Shown here piece after piece: positions 1 to 8,222 of a DNA stretch of 64,000 bases. The number at the start of each line of letters is the position of its first letter. Within the stretch, counting starts at the first letter, position 1. This DNA is from Paenibacillus sp. PAMC 26794. GTDB taxonomy: Bacteria > Bacillota > Bacilli > Paenibacillales > Paenibacillaceae. The position numbers were made by a program, and so were the translations under genes. The notes below the pieces were generated by a model, which saw only the letters and a program-made list of their open reading frames with translations, was not told where the DNA came from and did not search any database. The stretch lies in the NCBI RefSeq assembly GCF_000316035.1, contig NZ_ANHX01000040.1:87221-151220 (forward strand). The letters are read 5' to 3'.

Positions 1-424
1 CCTGCCACGATTCCCCTCCGGGCGGAGTGACCTCCTGCGGCGCATCAATCCAGTTTCGGTACACAGGGTTATCCTTGAGCTGATCATACGTTAGCCCTTC
101 CCACTGTCCAAAATCATTCTCACGCAGACGCGAGTCGAACTTCACCTGTCCGCTGGCATCAGGAAGAATCTGTTCCAGCGTCTGCCGGCAGCGAAGCAGA
201 TCACTGCAATATACCTCGTTCCACAAAACACCGCTCAATTGTTCATGAAGCGGAGCCAGTTCTTCTTTGGCATTTGACAGCAGACCGATGTCGGTATGCC
301 CCAGGTATCTTTTTTCCACATTCCACAGCGTTGTCCCGTGACGGACCCACAGAATGTTTCGTTTCAGTGGGCCAGGTTGATCCCCATGTACTTCATGACC
401 TGCATTCCCTTCATTTACGACCAT
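1..424 (-). CDS. cobC: Histidine phosphatase, probable alpha-ribazole phosphatase CobC (3' end outside window)
   Basis: Read from the bases; the gene runs off the left edge, so about 141 N-terminal codons are present. The N-terminal region carries the phosphohistidine motif VRHGTTLWN of the phosphoglycerate-mutase superfamily, followed by YLGHTDIGL and a SDLLRCRQT segment typical of CobC/GpmB-like phosphatases. In this family CobC removes the phosphate from alpha-ribazole-5-phosphate (or adenosylcobalamin-5-phosphate) late in cobamide assembly. The ATG at 424 follows a GGAGGG ribosome site and overlaps the end of cbiB by 10 bp, so the two are co-translated. The specific function is inferred from the cobamide neighbours; the fold alone would also fit a general phosphatase. 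Confidence 0.8.
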   Translation of the reverse strand, partial: MVVNEGNAGHEVHGDQPGPLKRNILWVRHGTTLWNVEKRYLGHTDIGLLSNAKEELAPLHEQLSGVLWNEVYCSDLLRCRQTLEQILPDASGQVKFDSRLRENDFGQWEGLTYDQLKDNPVYRNWIDAPQEVTPPGGESWQ

Positions 425-1443
425 AACAGCGTCCCTCCTGCCAGCCACACCCCCAGCGTTATGAACAGGCACAGTACCACAAAAGCCCCTGCCGACCAGA
501 ACATCAGGCGTGATGTTTGCACAATATCCTCGGCTTCCATCGGCCGTGTGGCCTCGCCCATGTAGGCACGAAATGAAGCAACTCCGTGATACACGTTATG
601 TCCGCCAAGCCGGATGCCCAGTGCTCCAGCCACCGCAGATTCGGGAAAACCGCTATTCGGACTTGGATGCAGTCTTGCATCCCGTGCAACCATGCGCGCT
701 GCTCCTTTGGCGTCCAGCTTCATGACCCAGGCACCCACGATTAACAGAATCGCGGTCAGCCGGGCAGGTATCCAGTTCGCCACATCATCCAGACGGGCCG
801 AGGCCCAACCAAGATGCAGATACTTGTCATTTTTATATCCGACCATGGAATCCAGCGTGTTGACGGCGCGATAAGCCATGGCAAGCGGAGCGCCTCCAAT
901 GAGCGCATAGAATAACGGGGATACAATGGCATCCACGATATTTTCGGCAACCGTCTCTACCGTTCCACGCACAACCTCGGGTTCATCCAGATGCGCCGTA
1001 TCACGTCCAACAATCATGCCCAGTGAACGTCTGGCCGCCGGCCAATCCTGCTGCTTCAGATGACGATATACTTCCATACCTGCATCCTTTAGCCCTTTTG
1101 AAGCAATGGTTGTTGCGATGAGCACCACTTCAGCTACCGCTGCAATGACAGGATGAATCAACCAAAGCACATATACGAGTCCCCAGGTGATGGCAAAAGA
1201 ACCCCCCGCAATCACAATCGGGAACAACATCCCTGCTCTCTTCAGACCCGAATCTGTGCGCACACGCGAGCGAATGACACGCTCCAACGCCGAGATGCCT
1301 TTGCCCATGCCAATCACCGGGTGGGGAATCCAGCGCGGATCTCCGATACATCGGTCCAACAGGTACGCCAGTATAATAATCCAGGCTCCTGCCATGCCTG
1401 TCCAGAACGGCCAGGTCCATAGATGTTCCACCTCAAAAGTCAT
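415..1443 (-). CDS. cbiB: Adenosylcobinamide-phosphate synthase CbiB
   Basis: A 342-residue multi-pass membrane protein. The CbiB/CobD-synthase signatures are visible: the early segment LLDRCIGDPRWIPHPV, the central TVETVAENIVDAIVSPLF with conserved acidic residues, then ALAYRAVNTLDSMVGY-like residues and a DDVANWIPARL segment. It joins adenosylcobyric acid to aminopropanol phosphate (made by CobD) to give adenosylcobinamide phosphate. The ATG at 1443 overlaps the cbiZ stop as ATGA and has AGAGAGGA about ten bases upstream. That makes it a better start than the longer reading at 1467. Confidence 0.93.
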   Translation of the reverse strand: MTFEVEHLWTWPFWTGMAGAWIIILAYLLDRCIGDPRWIPHPVIGMGKGISALERVIRSRVRTDSGLKRAGMLFPIVIAGGSFAITWGLVYVLWLIHPVIAAVAEVVLIATTIASKGLKDAGMEVYRHLKQQDWPAARRSLGMIVGRDTAHLDEPEVVRGTVETVAENIVDAIVSPLFYALIGGAPLAMAYRAVNTLDSMVGYKNDKYLHLGWASARLDDVANWIPARLTAILLIVGAWVMKLDAKGAARMVARDARLHPSPNSGFPESAVAGALGIRLGGHNVYHGVASFRAYMGEATRPMEAEDIVQTSRLMFWSAGAFVVLCLFITLGVWLAGGTLLWS

Positions 1444-2270
1444 TTGTGCCTGATCCTCTCTTTCCATAACAGTCCGGCCTGAAGGCTCTCCGTCACCGTG
1501 TCGTATACCAATCTGCCAATCGCTGCCCCTGCCGTAGTCGCTGTCCCGGCATAAGTGATCATCGGCTGAGGTTCCTCCACTGCCTGACGTACCGCAAACA
1601 CAATGGCATCGGTTGTGGTTCCGGTGGCGGGCAACCCGTTCTCCGAATCCAGAACACCCGCATCCGCCAGCGCGGCCGCTTTGGCTTCCACCACCGTCTG
1701 TACTGCATTCACCATCGCCCCGGTGGTCATGCGTCCATTCAACCAGAGCATGATGTTAATTGTACCCGGGACATAGGATGGCATCGTTAAATTCCGTGCT
1801 GAAGGAGCAGAACACTCCCTGCCGGAAGACATCGTCTTATTTCCCGCCGCATCAAATACCGTTCTCTCCGACCCCGCTCGTGCGGCATTCGATACACCCG
1901 CCGTGGTGCAACACAGAAGACCAAATTCATCACTTGTATATTCCTGAATGGAGGTATGCTCCAGCCTCACGGCCGTCAATAATCCGGCACATTGATCGCG
2001 TGGCTCATGCCATTCGTTCAGCGCTTGTTCGATATCACGCGGCGGATCATCACAGCGGTAATGCCTGTCCACATAGATGTTAAATATGCGATCCAGTTCT
2101 AGCATCCCACCGCCATATACCGCACTCGATAGCGCTTGGGCAGCCAATGGGCTCTGTGCTTTGATATGTCGTTCATGTGCAGATATGTTCAGTCCCGGCC
2201 AGGAAGAGGCCGCATATTCATTCTCGTCTGTTTCTCCATTCGTAAAGTAGTTATAAAACGGGAGTGTCAC
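1440..2270 (-). CDS. cbiZ: Adenosylcobinamide amidohydrolase CbiZ
   Basis: A 276-residue protein with the CbiZ core: TTAGVSNAARAG, PGTINIMLWLNG, a VEAKAAAL segment and a glycine/threonine-rich ATGTTTDAIVFA loop. CbiZ cleaves the aminopropanol side chain from adenosylcobinamide (or from pseudocobamides) to yield adenosylcobyric acid, which CbiB re-uses. Its place between cobD and cbiB fits salvage or remodelling of imported corrinoids. The start is GTG at 2270, overlapping the cobD stop as GTGA. The first 100 or so residues, before the recognised motifs, look less conserved. Confidence 0.88.
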   Translation of the reverse strand: MTLPFYNYFTNGETDENEYAASSWPGLNISAHERHIKAQSPLAAQALSSAVYGGGMLELDRIFNIYVDRHYRCDDPPRDIEQALNEWHEPRDQCAGLLTAVRLEHTSIQEYTSDEFGLLCCTTAGVSNAARAGSERTVFDAAGNKTMSSGRECSAPSARNLTMPSYVPGTINIMLWLNGRMTTGAMVNAVQTVVEAKAAALADAGVLDSENGLPATGTTTDAIVFAVRQAVEEPQPMITYAGTATTAGAAIGRLVYDTVTESLQAGLLWKERIRHK

Positions 2271-3457
2271 TGCCGCATCCCTCCCAGTTCCTGTTCCGAA
2301 TCTTTCGTCTGCTCCTGCTGACTTGATTCATGAATGGAGGACTGATCGACATTCGGATATCCCTTGGTCTCCAGCACGCTGCCCAGCACTTCGAGCAATG
2401 TAGCATTGGCATCTGCATCCTTGACCGCGAAACGTACATGCCCTTCGTCAAGCCCCGGATACATGGCACAGCTGCGAATCAGGATACCCCTTCGGCCCAG
2501 CGCCTCCTGCATTGATGCCGCTGTCCAAGGGGCCGGCACACGTACCAAAATAAAGTTCGCCTCTCCCGGTGTCACCGCACATCCATACGCCTGCAGTCCT
2601 GCGATGAGATGCCCCCGTTCCCGCGTGATCTGTGATATGGTCTCCTGTTCGTACCGTTCTCCGCTTCGCAGACAGGCTTCACCTGCCATGAGGGCCAGAC
2701 CGTTGACACTCCAGGTCACCTGTTTCTTTGTCATCGCCTGAATGTATTCCGCACGGCCCAAAGCATATCCGAGACGCAAGCCCGGAATAGCATAAAACTT
2801 TGTCATCGAGCGAATGATGATCACATTTGGATAGTCATTCAGATGTGCTGACAGGGACTGGCGCCGGGCTACCGGAATAAAATCCATAAATGCCTCGTCA
2901 ATGACGAGTACGGTTCCCGTTTCTTCCGCTTTGCGTGCAAGCCTTTGTAATACCTCAAGCGGATATTGTACACCGTTTGGATTGTTGGGCTGTCCGAGGA
3001 AGAGCAGGTCGACCTTTTCCATGAGCTGCTCGATGTCCTCGGGTTCCGCTCGCCACGCCAGTTCTTCTCTTCCCTCCGTATGCACAACCTCGGCACCGAA
3101 TTGTCGTGCCAACGACCGGTACTCCGAAAATCCCGGTTCCACCGTACCCACCTTGCGCGGGGCAAGCCCCAGCAGAAGGAGAGCCATGCTTTCGGCTGCG
3201 CCGTTGCCCACGGAAATCTGCTCCTGCATCACACCAAGACGCTCGCTCAGCAGTGCTTTGAATCCGCGATGCGCCGGATCGGGATACCGAATCACCGACT
3301 GCAATCCTTGCTGTATAGCCTCCAGCACCTCTCTGGGCGGACCGAGTGGATTAATATTGGCACTGAAATCCAGAAAATCAGCGGCTTGCCTCCCAAATCG
3401 TGACGCAGCCGTCTCCACGTCCCCGCCATGTCCGAACACTTCGATATAACCGGTCAT
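2267..3457 (-). CDS. cobD: Threonine-phosphate decarboxylase CobD (PLP aminotransferase fold)
   Basis: A 396-residue fold-type I PLP enzyme of the histidinol-phosphate aminotransferase branch. Visible are DFSANINPLGPP near the N-terminus (typical of CobD), the substrate/PLP motif PNNPNG, and the Schiff-base lysine in SMTKFYAIPGLRLGY. It decarboxylates L-threonine phosphate to (R)-1-amino-2-propanol phosphate, the CbiB substrate. The ATG at 3457 has AAAGGATG upstream; the longer GTG reading at 3502 has no good ribosome site. It is the first gene seen of the cobD-cbiZ-cbiB-cobC operon. I saw no cobalamin riboswitch in the short upstream gap shared with lplJ. A ~35-residue Gln/Ser/Glu-rich tail follows the domain. 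Confidence 0.9.
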   Translation of the reverse strand: MTGYIEVFGHGGDVETAASRFGRQAADFLDFSANINPLGPPREVLEAIQQGLQSVIRYPDPAHRGFKALLSERLGVMQEQISVGNGAAESMALLLLGLAPRKVGTVEPGFSEYRSLARQFGAEVVHTEGREELAWRAEPEDIEQLMEKVDLLFLGQPNNPNGVQYPLEVLQRLARKAEETGTVLVIDEAFMDFIPVARRQSLSAHLNDYPNVIIIRSMTKFYAIPGLRLGYALGRAEYIQAMTKKQVTWSVNGLALMAGEACLRSGERYEQETISQITRERGHLIAGLQAYGCAVTPGEANFILVRVPAPWTAASMQEALGRRGILIRSCAMYPGLDEGHVRFAVKDADANATLLEVLGSVLETKGYPNVDQSSIHESSQQEQTKDSEQELGGMRQ

Positions 3458-3646
3458 TCTTCCGTCATCCTTTCTGTATGTCCTTTTTATTATGGATGGC
3501 ACGGGAGGTGTGGGTCAATCCTGTTTTCTTTGTGTCCCAACCATAATTCGTTTACAATAGAAGAGGAATTTCGGTTCCTTTTGATATACAAGGTTCACTA
3601 CATAAGGGACTAGCAATCCCTCACATACATTAATGGAGGAATGACC

Positions 3647-4651
3647 ATGCTGTTTGTAGACAACCAGGGCATTACAGATCCTTCTGTAAACCTTGCCATT
3701 GAGGAGTACATTCTGAAGCATCTGCCGATGGAGGATGACAGCTATCTGCTGTTCTACATCAACCGTCCGTCGATCATCATCGGAAAGCATCAAAATACGA
3801 TTGAAGAAATTAATATCGAGTACGTTCAGGATAACGGTGTGCAGGTGGTTCGTCGTCTTTCGGGAGGCGGAGCGGTATATCACGATCTGGGCAACCTGAA
3901 TTTCAGTTTTATTACAGCGGATGACGGTCAATCCTTCCACAATTTCCGCAAGTTTACCCAGCCTGTAGTTGAAGCTTTGCACGAGCTTGGTGTAAATGCC
4001 GAGTTGACCGGGCGTAATGATCTGCAAGTCGGCGAAAAGAAAATTTCGGGCAATGCCCAGTTTTCCACACGTGGGCGCATGTTCAGTCATGGCACATTGA
4101 TGTTTGATCTGAATCTGGAGCATGTTCAGGCTTCCCTGAACGTCAATCCCGAGAAGTTCAAATCCAAGAGCACCAAGTCCGTCCGCAGCCGGGTCGCCAA
4201 CATACGGGATCTGATTGACACCAACCTGACGATTGAGCAGTTCCGCGATGAGCTGTTACGTCACATTTTCAGAATGGAGCCACAGGACGTCCCGCAATAC
4301 AAGCTGACTGACAAGGACTGGGACAAAATCAAGGAAATCTCCGCTGAGCGTTATAACAACTGGGACTGGAACTATGGCTTGTCTCCGGAGAGCAATGTGA
4401 AGCACACTCGCAAATTCCCTGTTGGCATCATCGATCTGCGCATGAACATTAAGGATGGACGCATCGAAGATATCAAAATCTTTGGTGACTTCTTCGGTGT
4501 AGGCGATGTAGCTGATATCGAAAATATGCTGTGCGGCAAGCGGTATGAGGAATCCGAGGTGCGTACTGCACTTGAGGGCCTGGACGTAAAACATTACTTC
4601 GGCAACCTTGAGCTGGAAGACTTTATTGGCCTTGTTTTTCTGGAAGAGTAA
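3647..4651 (+). CDS. lplJ: Lipoate-protein ligase LplJ
   Basis: A 334-residue protein that reads closely like Bacillus LplJ: MLFVDNQ at the start, NLAIEEYILKHL, RPSIIIGKHQNT, the nucleotide/lipoyl loop RRLSGGGAVYHDLGN, SGRND-like and KISGNAQF segments. It activates free lipoate with ATP and transfers it to the lipoyl domains of 2-oxoacid dehydrogenases and GcvH. An ATG at 3641 abuts the GGAGGA ribosome site directly, so the ATG at 3647, six bases away, is the better start. It is divergent from the cobD operon and looks monocistronic; a dispersed repeat follows it. Confidence 0.95.
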   Translation: MLFVDNQGITDPSVNLAIEEYILKHLPMEDDSYLLFYINRPSIIIGKHQNTIEEINIEYVQDNGVQVVRRLSGGGAVYHDLGNLNFSFITADDGQSFHNFRKFTQPVVEALHELGVNAELTGRNDLQVGEKKISGNAQFSTRGRMFSHGTLMFDLNLEHVQASLNVNPEKFKSKSTKSVRSRVANIRDLIDTNLTIEQFRDELLRHIFRMEPQDVPQYKLTDKDWDKIKEISAERYNNWDWNYGLSPESNVKHTRKFPVGIIDLRMNIKDGRIEDIKIFGDFFGVGDVADIENMLCGKRYEESEVRTALEGLDVKHYFGNLELEDFIGLVFLEE

Positions 4652-4697
4652 AATTTAGATGTAAGTATAGTTTTAGAACGAAGTCTAATTACACGTT

Positions 4698-4845
4698 AAC
4701 GGAGAAGACAGAATTCATCGGGAGAAGCGAAGCGTTCGCTTAAAGCTTTTTGAAAAAAAGCTACATCGGAAGCATACGCTTATCAACGGATTTCCCCTTA
4801 GGGGAATGGAATCAAAAAATCCGGGGATAACAGCGATCGAAAGAT
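4698..4845 (+). repeat. Structured dispersed repeat, copy A
   Basis: Non-coding copy of a repeat that also occurs inverted at 18034-18190 and at 63940-64000. It contains a hairpin AGCTTTTT/AAAAAAGCT (about 4743-4762), the shared segment TCGGAAGCATA, an outer pair GGATTT/AAATCC enclosing the small hairpin CCCCTTAGGGG (4795-4805), and the shared tail GGGGATAACAGCGATCG. It fills most of the 279-bp gap between lplJ and the HAD gene. Identification rests on my by-eye alignment of the three copies. Confidence 0.75.
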
Positions 4846-4930
4846 GAATCTGTATTCGGAGTGGCCTCGTGTAAAACTTATTTTTTCGTTCGTTAGTATA
4901 GATACAGATAAAAAAAGGAGAGAAACACAG

Positions 4931-5734
4931 ATGACCTACAAATTAATCGCAATCGACATTGATGACACACTGATCAACGACAACAAGGAAGTAACCCCTG
5001 CTACACAGACTGCACTGGAACAAGCGGTTGCCCATGGTGTAACTGTAACGCTGGCGACTGGACGTGCTTATGCTTCCGCACAAGCGCTTGCTCGTCAAAC
5101 CGGACTTAACGTGCCGATCATTACGTATCAGGGCGCATTGGTGAAAAACCTGCTGGACGAAAAAGTACTTTATGAGCGCTACGTTCCACAGGAAGCTTCC
5201 CGCAAATTGTATGAATACTGCCTGGAGAACAATCTCCACCTGCAAACATACATTGACGACAAGCTGTATGCGCGTGAGGAAAACGACAAGCTGCGTGATT
5301 ATGCCAAATTAAACGGCACCCAATATTACATCGAATCTGATTTCATCAAAGTCATCGAACAAAAAACACCAAAGCTGCTCATTATCGATGAGCCAGACTA
5401 CTTGGATAAGGTTGCCGTTGACCTGCGTGAATTGCTCGGACCTCAAGTGCATATCACAAAGTCCAAACCTTACTTCCTAGAGATCATGCATAATGAAGGA
5501 ACTAAAGGCCACGCCCTGACCTTCCTGGCTGACCATTTCGGTCACCAGCTCAGCGAGTCTATTGCCATCGGCGACTCCTGGAATGACCATGAGATGCTCG
5601 AAGTTGCTGGTCTTGGTGTAGCGATGGGGAATGCCATCCCTGCGCTGAAAGAGCTGGCGGACTACATTACGGCAAGTAATAACGAAGACGGCGTTAAAGA
5701 GGTTATCGAGAAGTTTGTGCTGAACGCAGAGTAA
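4931..5734 (+). CDS. Cof-type HAD-IIB family phosphatase
   Basis: A 267-residue cytosolic hydrolase. Motif I is DIDDTLINDN at residues 9-18, motif II falls in TLATGRAY, and motifs III/IV are in the C-terminal SIAIGDSWNDHEML, with MGNAIPALKELADYIT after it. This is the layout of Cof/YkrA/YitU-type phosphatases, which act on sugar phosphates or phosphorylated cofactors; the substrate cannot be told from sequence. The ATG at 4931 follows AAAAAAGGAGAG. The upstream open frame to 4844 has no start signal and lies beside repeat A. A clear terminator follows the stop. Confidence 0.92.
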   Translation: MTYKLIAIDIDDTLINDNKEVTPATQTALEQAVAHGVTVTLATGRAYASAQALARQTGLNVPIITYQGALVKNLLDEKVLYERYVPQEASRKLYEYCLENNLHLQTYIDDKLYAREENDKLRDYAKLNGTQYYIESDFIKVIEQKTPKLLIIDEPDYLDKVAVDLRELLGPQVHITKSKPYFLEIMHNEGTKGHALTFLADHFGHQLSESIAIGDSWNDHEMLEVAGLGVAMGNAIPALKELADYITASNNEDGVKEVIEKFVLNAE

Positions 5735-5747
5735 ATAAGATCAACGA

Positions 5748-5788
5748 ACAGCCCAGTCGGCGAATTTCGCCGTGCAGGGCTGTTTTTG
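5748..5788 (+). terminator. Rho-independent terminator after HAD gene
   Basis: Stem ACAGCCC (5748-5754) pairs with GGGCTGT (5777-5783) around an inner CGGCG/CGCCG stem, then TTTTT. Confidence 0.85.
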
Positions 5789-5905
5789 ATTTTAAAAATA
5801 TGTTCATTATTCTGTTTAAACGATTATATTAGGTATATTTCTCTGTTATTTTTTATGTTTTGAGAGCAATAATGCGCTGACTTTCACGCACCACGAATTA
5901 TTATC

Positions 5906-7432
5906 TTACTTGCTCATGGCATGCTGGAAAGTCTCCAGCAGTTTCTTGATTTGCCCATCAAATTCCAGTTGAAATGACGGAATGATCTGATCTATTTTTT
6001 GCTGGAACAGCTCCGGATCTTGGACACCAAGCTCTGCTCTTAACTCCATTTCTTCTTTGGAACCATTGTCGTTCAGGATCATGTTCAGGATTTCACCTTT
6101 AAAGTATTCACTTGGAGGAAGGATTAGAGCATTCATCAGGAACTGAGTAAAAAAGAGATGATTATTATTTTCCTGACTCGCCTTTTTCATCGCCTGCTTC
6201 GTAAACAAATTTATATACTTCTGAGCAAACGCAACCCCTTTCATTCGGGTAGGCCCAACATGTTCGACCCCTTTCCAACGCAGATCGGCCACAGAACTAA
6301 GCCACCAGGCCGGTTCAATCGCCTGCTGCATACGAAGCAGCACTTGGCGCTCAAACTGCGGCTCAGGATGCATTCGCTGCTCATCCAAGCATTTTCCTAT
6401 GGTCTCGGCTTCAATTGCAGCGACCGTCATGCCTTGGCCATGGATCGGATCGAAGCTGCAAAATGCATCGCCAAGGACGAGTAATCCGGAGGGCCAATTC
6501 TCCATGAGTTCAAAATGTTGACGGACAGACTCGGAAATACGGTATCCCCGCGGCCCTTGAAAAGGCTCCAACTGGTCTGCCAACGCTACGATTTCATCCG
6601 AAGCAAACAGATGATTGATTTGCTCTTGGAACTCATCCGGATGGGTTGAAGGATATTCATCTCCTCCTGCGTTGAACAGTAATAGTCCAGCGATATCATG
6701 TTCAATGCGCCACAACATGCCTGCACGAATTCCTTGCACAGGATCGGATTCTGTGATCACCGTTCCCCAGTCATTTTGAATAGAGGATGGTATCTTATAA
6801 TAGCGGGTGCTGTAACCAAGCGACACCTTCAGCACTTCCGGCTCAGGCACGGACAACCCTATCTGTTCAAGCCATCTGATCAATTTGGAAGAACGTCCCG
6901 CTGCATCAATAACCATATCCGCCGCAAGCATTTCTTTCCGATTATCCCGGCCTCTTTCTTTGGTATACACGCCCGTAATCGAACGCTGATCTTCTGATGC
7001 CATTAACCCGGTAACTTCCGTACTCGTTATGAAGCTTATATGATCTATGTTCTGGACTCGCTGACGCAATACCCATTCCAGCAGAGCTCTGCTGCTCGAT
7101 GCAATTTTGAATGAGGAATCAGCATTCGCCTTATTAACTAATGTACCGTAGCGATTGGCAATCATAAACTTCTCTTCATGTGAAGGAATGGCGCCAAGCG
7201 CGACCAATTCGTCATTGTATCCGGGAAAGTAATGTTCCAAAATGAGTCCGCCGCGCGGTAATACACGATGTGGATGAAAGGATTGAGGCACACCCTGCCG
7301 ATTTGCCGGCTCAGAAGGCAATTCATCTCGCTCAATGATACATACCTCATCATAATAATCAGATAACATCCTTGCAGTGATTAACCCTGCAATACCTGCC
7401 CCGATTACCACAGCTTTTTTCATGTCGGGCAT
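5906..7432 (-). CDS. FAD-dependent monooxygenase / oxidoreductase
   Basis: A 508-residue flavoprotein. The N-terminal Rossmann motif VIGAGIAGLITARML binds FAD, and the second FAD motif VLGDAFCSFDPIHGQGM (residues ~300-316) is the GD/DP motif of class A flavin monooxygenases; an RQGVPQSFHPHRVLPRG segment follows the first motif. The family includes aromatic hydroxylases and squalene-epoxidase-like enzymes; the substrate is not recognisable. Starts are possible at TTG 7438 or ATG 7432, both behind GAGAGGA. The divergent TetR gene at 7589 is the likely regulator, which suggests a detoxification or inducible catabolic role. That is an inference from layout. Confidence 0.82.
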   Translation of the reverse strand: MPDMKKAVVIGAGIAGLITARMLSDYYDEVCIIERDELPSEPANRQGVPQSFHPHRVLPRGGLILEHYFPGYNDELVALGAIPSHEEKFMIANRYGTLVNKANADSSFKIASSSRALLEWVLRQRVQNIDHISFITSTEVTGLMASEDQRSITGVYTKERGRDNRKEMLAADMVIDAAGRSSKLIRWLEQIGLSVPEPEVLKVSLGYSTRYYKIPSSIQNDWGTVITESDPVQGIRAGMLWRIEHDIAGLLLFNAGGDEYPSTHPDEFQEQINHLFASDEIVALADQLEPFQGPRGYRISESVRQHFELMENWPSGLLVLGDAFCSFDPIHGQGMTVAAIEAETIGKCLDEQRMHPEPQFERQVLLRMQQAIEPAWWLSSVADLRWKGVEHVGPTRMKGVAFAQKYINLFTKQAMKKASQENNNHLFFTQFLMNALILPPSEYFKGEILNMILNDNGSKEEMELRAELGVQDPELFQQKIDQIIPSFQLEFDGQIKKLLETFQHAMSK

Positions 7433-7588
7433 CGCCAATTCATCCTCTCTAATCCATCATATTTTATCTATACTTGTAGCACTATCAAAAAATTACTTAT
7501 AATACCAATATACACTCAGAATCTCGTATCAAGTAAGGATCAATATCAGGATACTATATAGCTAAACTACAATAAGGAAATGATGTAG

Positions 7589-8158
7589 ATGAAAATGGTT
7601 GGTAAAAAGGTGGATTTGAGAGTTACCCGAACTCATAAATTGTTAACTATGGCGCTTCTCGATCTGTTATGTGAGAAAGGTCAGCTATTCAGCAACATCA
7701 CAATTAATGAATTATGTGACAAAGCTATGGTTCACCGAACAACGTTTTACAAACATTTCAAGGATAAATTTGCTCTTCTGTCCTCTACCCTAACTTGGGT
7801 CCTTCTGGATTATTTACACATGAATGTAGAAGAGCGGCTACAACAGCCTTTGCAAAGCGTATCTAAAATTCTGTTTGGAAATGTACTGGAGACCATCGTG
7901 CAGAACCAACAAAAGGATGAGGGGTTTAACAATTTTTTCATACATTATATTGGAGAGATATTCAGACGAAATTTTCTCGAATTGAAGCGAAGAGGTAAAC
8001 AATTTTCACTTCCCATAGAACTGGTAGCCGAGTTTCACTCGGGGGTGATTCGTTTACTTGTGACGTGGTGGATACAACATTTCGAAGAAAATGTTACTGC
8101 AGAACAGATGGATGAATATTACTACCTACTGGTTAACGAGAACATCATGTTGGAATAA
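7589..8158 (+). CDS. TetR/AcrR family transcriptional regulator
   Basis: A 189-residue regulator. The N-terminal ~55 residues form the TetR helix-turn-helix: RTHKLLTMALLDLLCEKG, then ITINELCDKAMVHRTTFYKHF with the recognition-helix signature TFYKHFKDK. The rest is the variable all-helical ligand domain, resembling the C-terminal domain found in many Firmicute TetR proteins. The ATG at 7589 follows AAGGAAATGATGTAG. It is divergent from the FAD monooxygenase across ~150 bp, the usual arrangement for a repressor acting on its neighbour. The ligand is unknown. Confidence 0.88.
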   Translation: MKMVGKKVDLRVTRTHKLLTMALLDLLCEKGQLFSNITINELCDKAMVHRTTFYKHFKDKFALLSSTLTWVLLDYLHMNVEERLQQPLQSVSKILFGNVLETIVQNQQKDEGFNNFFIHYIGEIFRRNFLELKRRGKQFSLPIELVAEFHSGVIRLLVTWWIQHFEENVTAEQMDEYYYLLVNENIMLE

Positions 8159-8162
8159 CAAA

Positions 8163-8204
8163 CAGCTCAACCTAAAATCAAGGGCTGATTTTGAGCTTGA
8201 GCTG
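8163..8204. terminator. Bidirectional hairpin between tetR and EamA gene
   Basis: CAGCTCAA (8163-8170) pairs with TTGAGCTG (8197-8204) around an inner AAAATCA/TGATTTT stem, between two convergent genes. No long U-tract on either side. Confidence 0.6.
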
Positions 8205-8222
8205 CATACCTTCAAACTTTAC

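Noticed and set aside
3458..3640. Possible cobalamin riboswitch upstream of cobD
   Set aside because: The gap is under 190 bp and shows no B12-box sequence or long leader structure.
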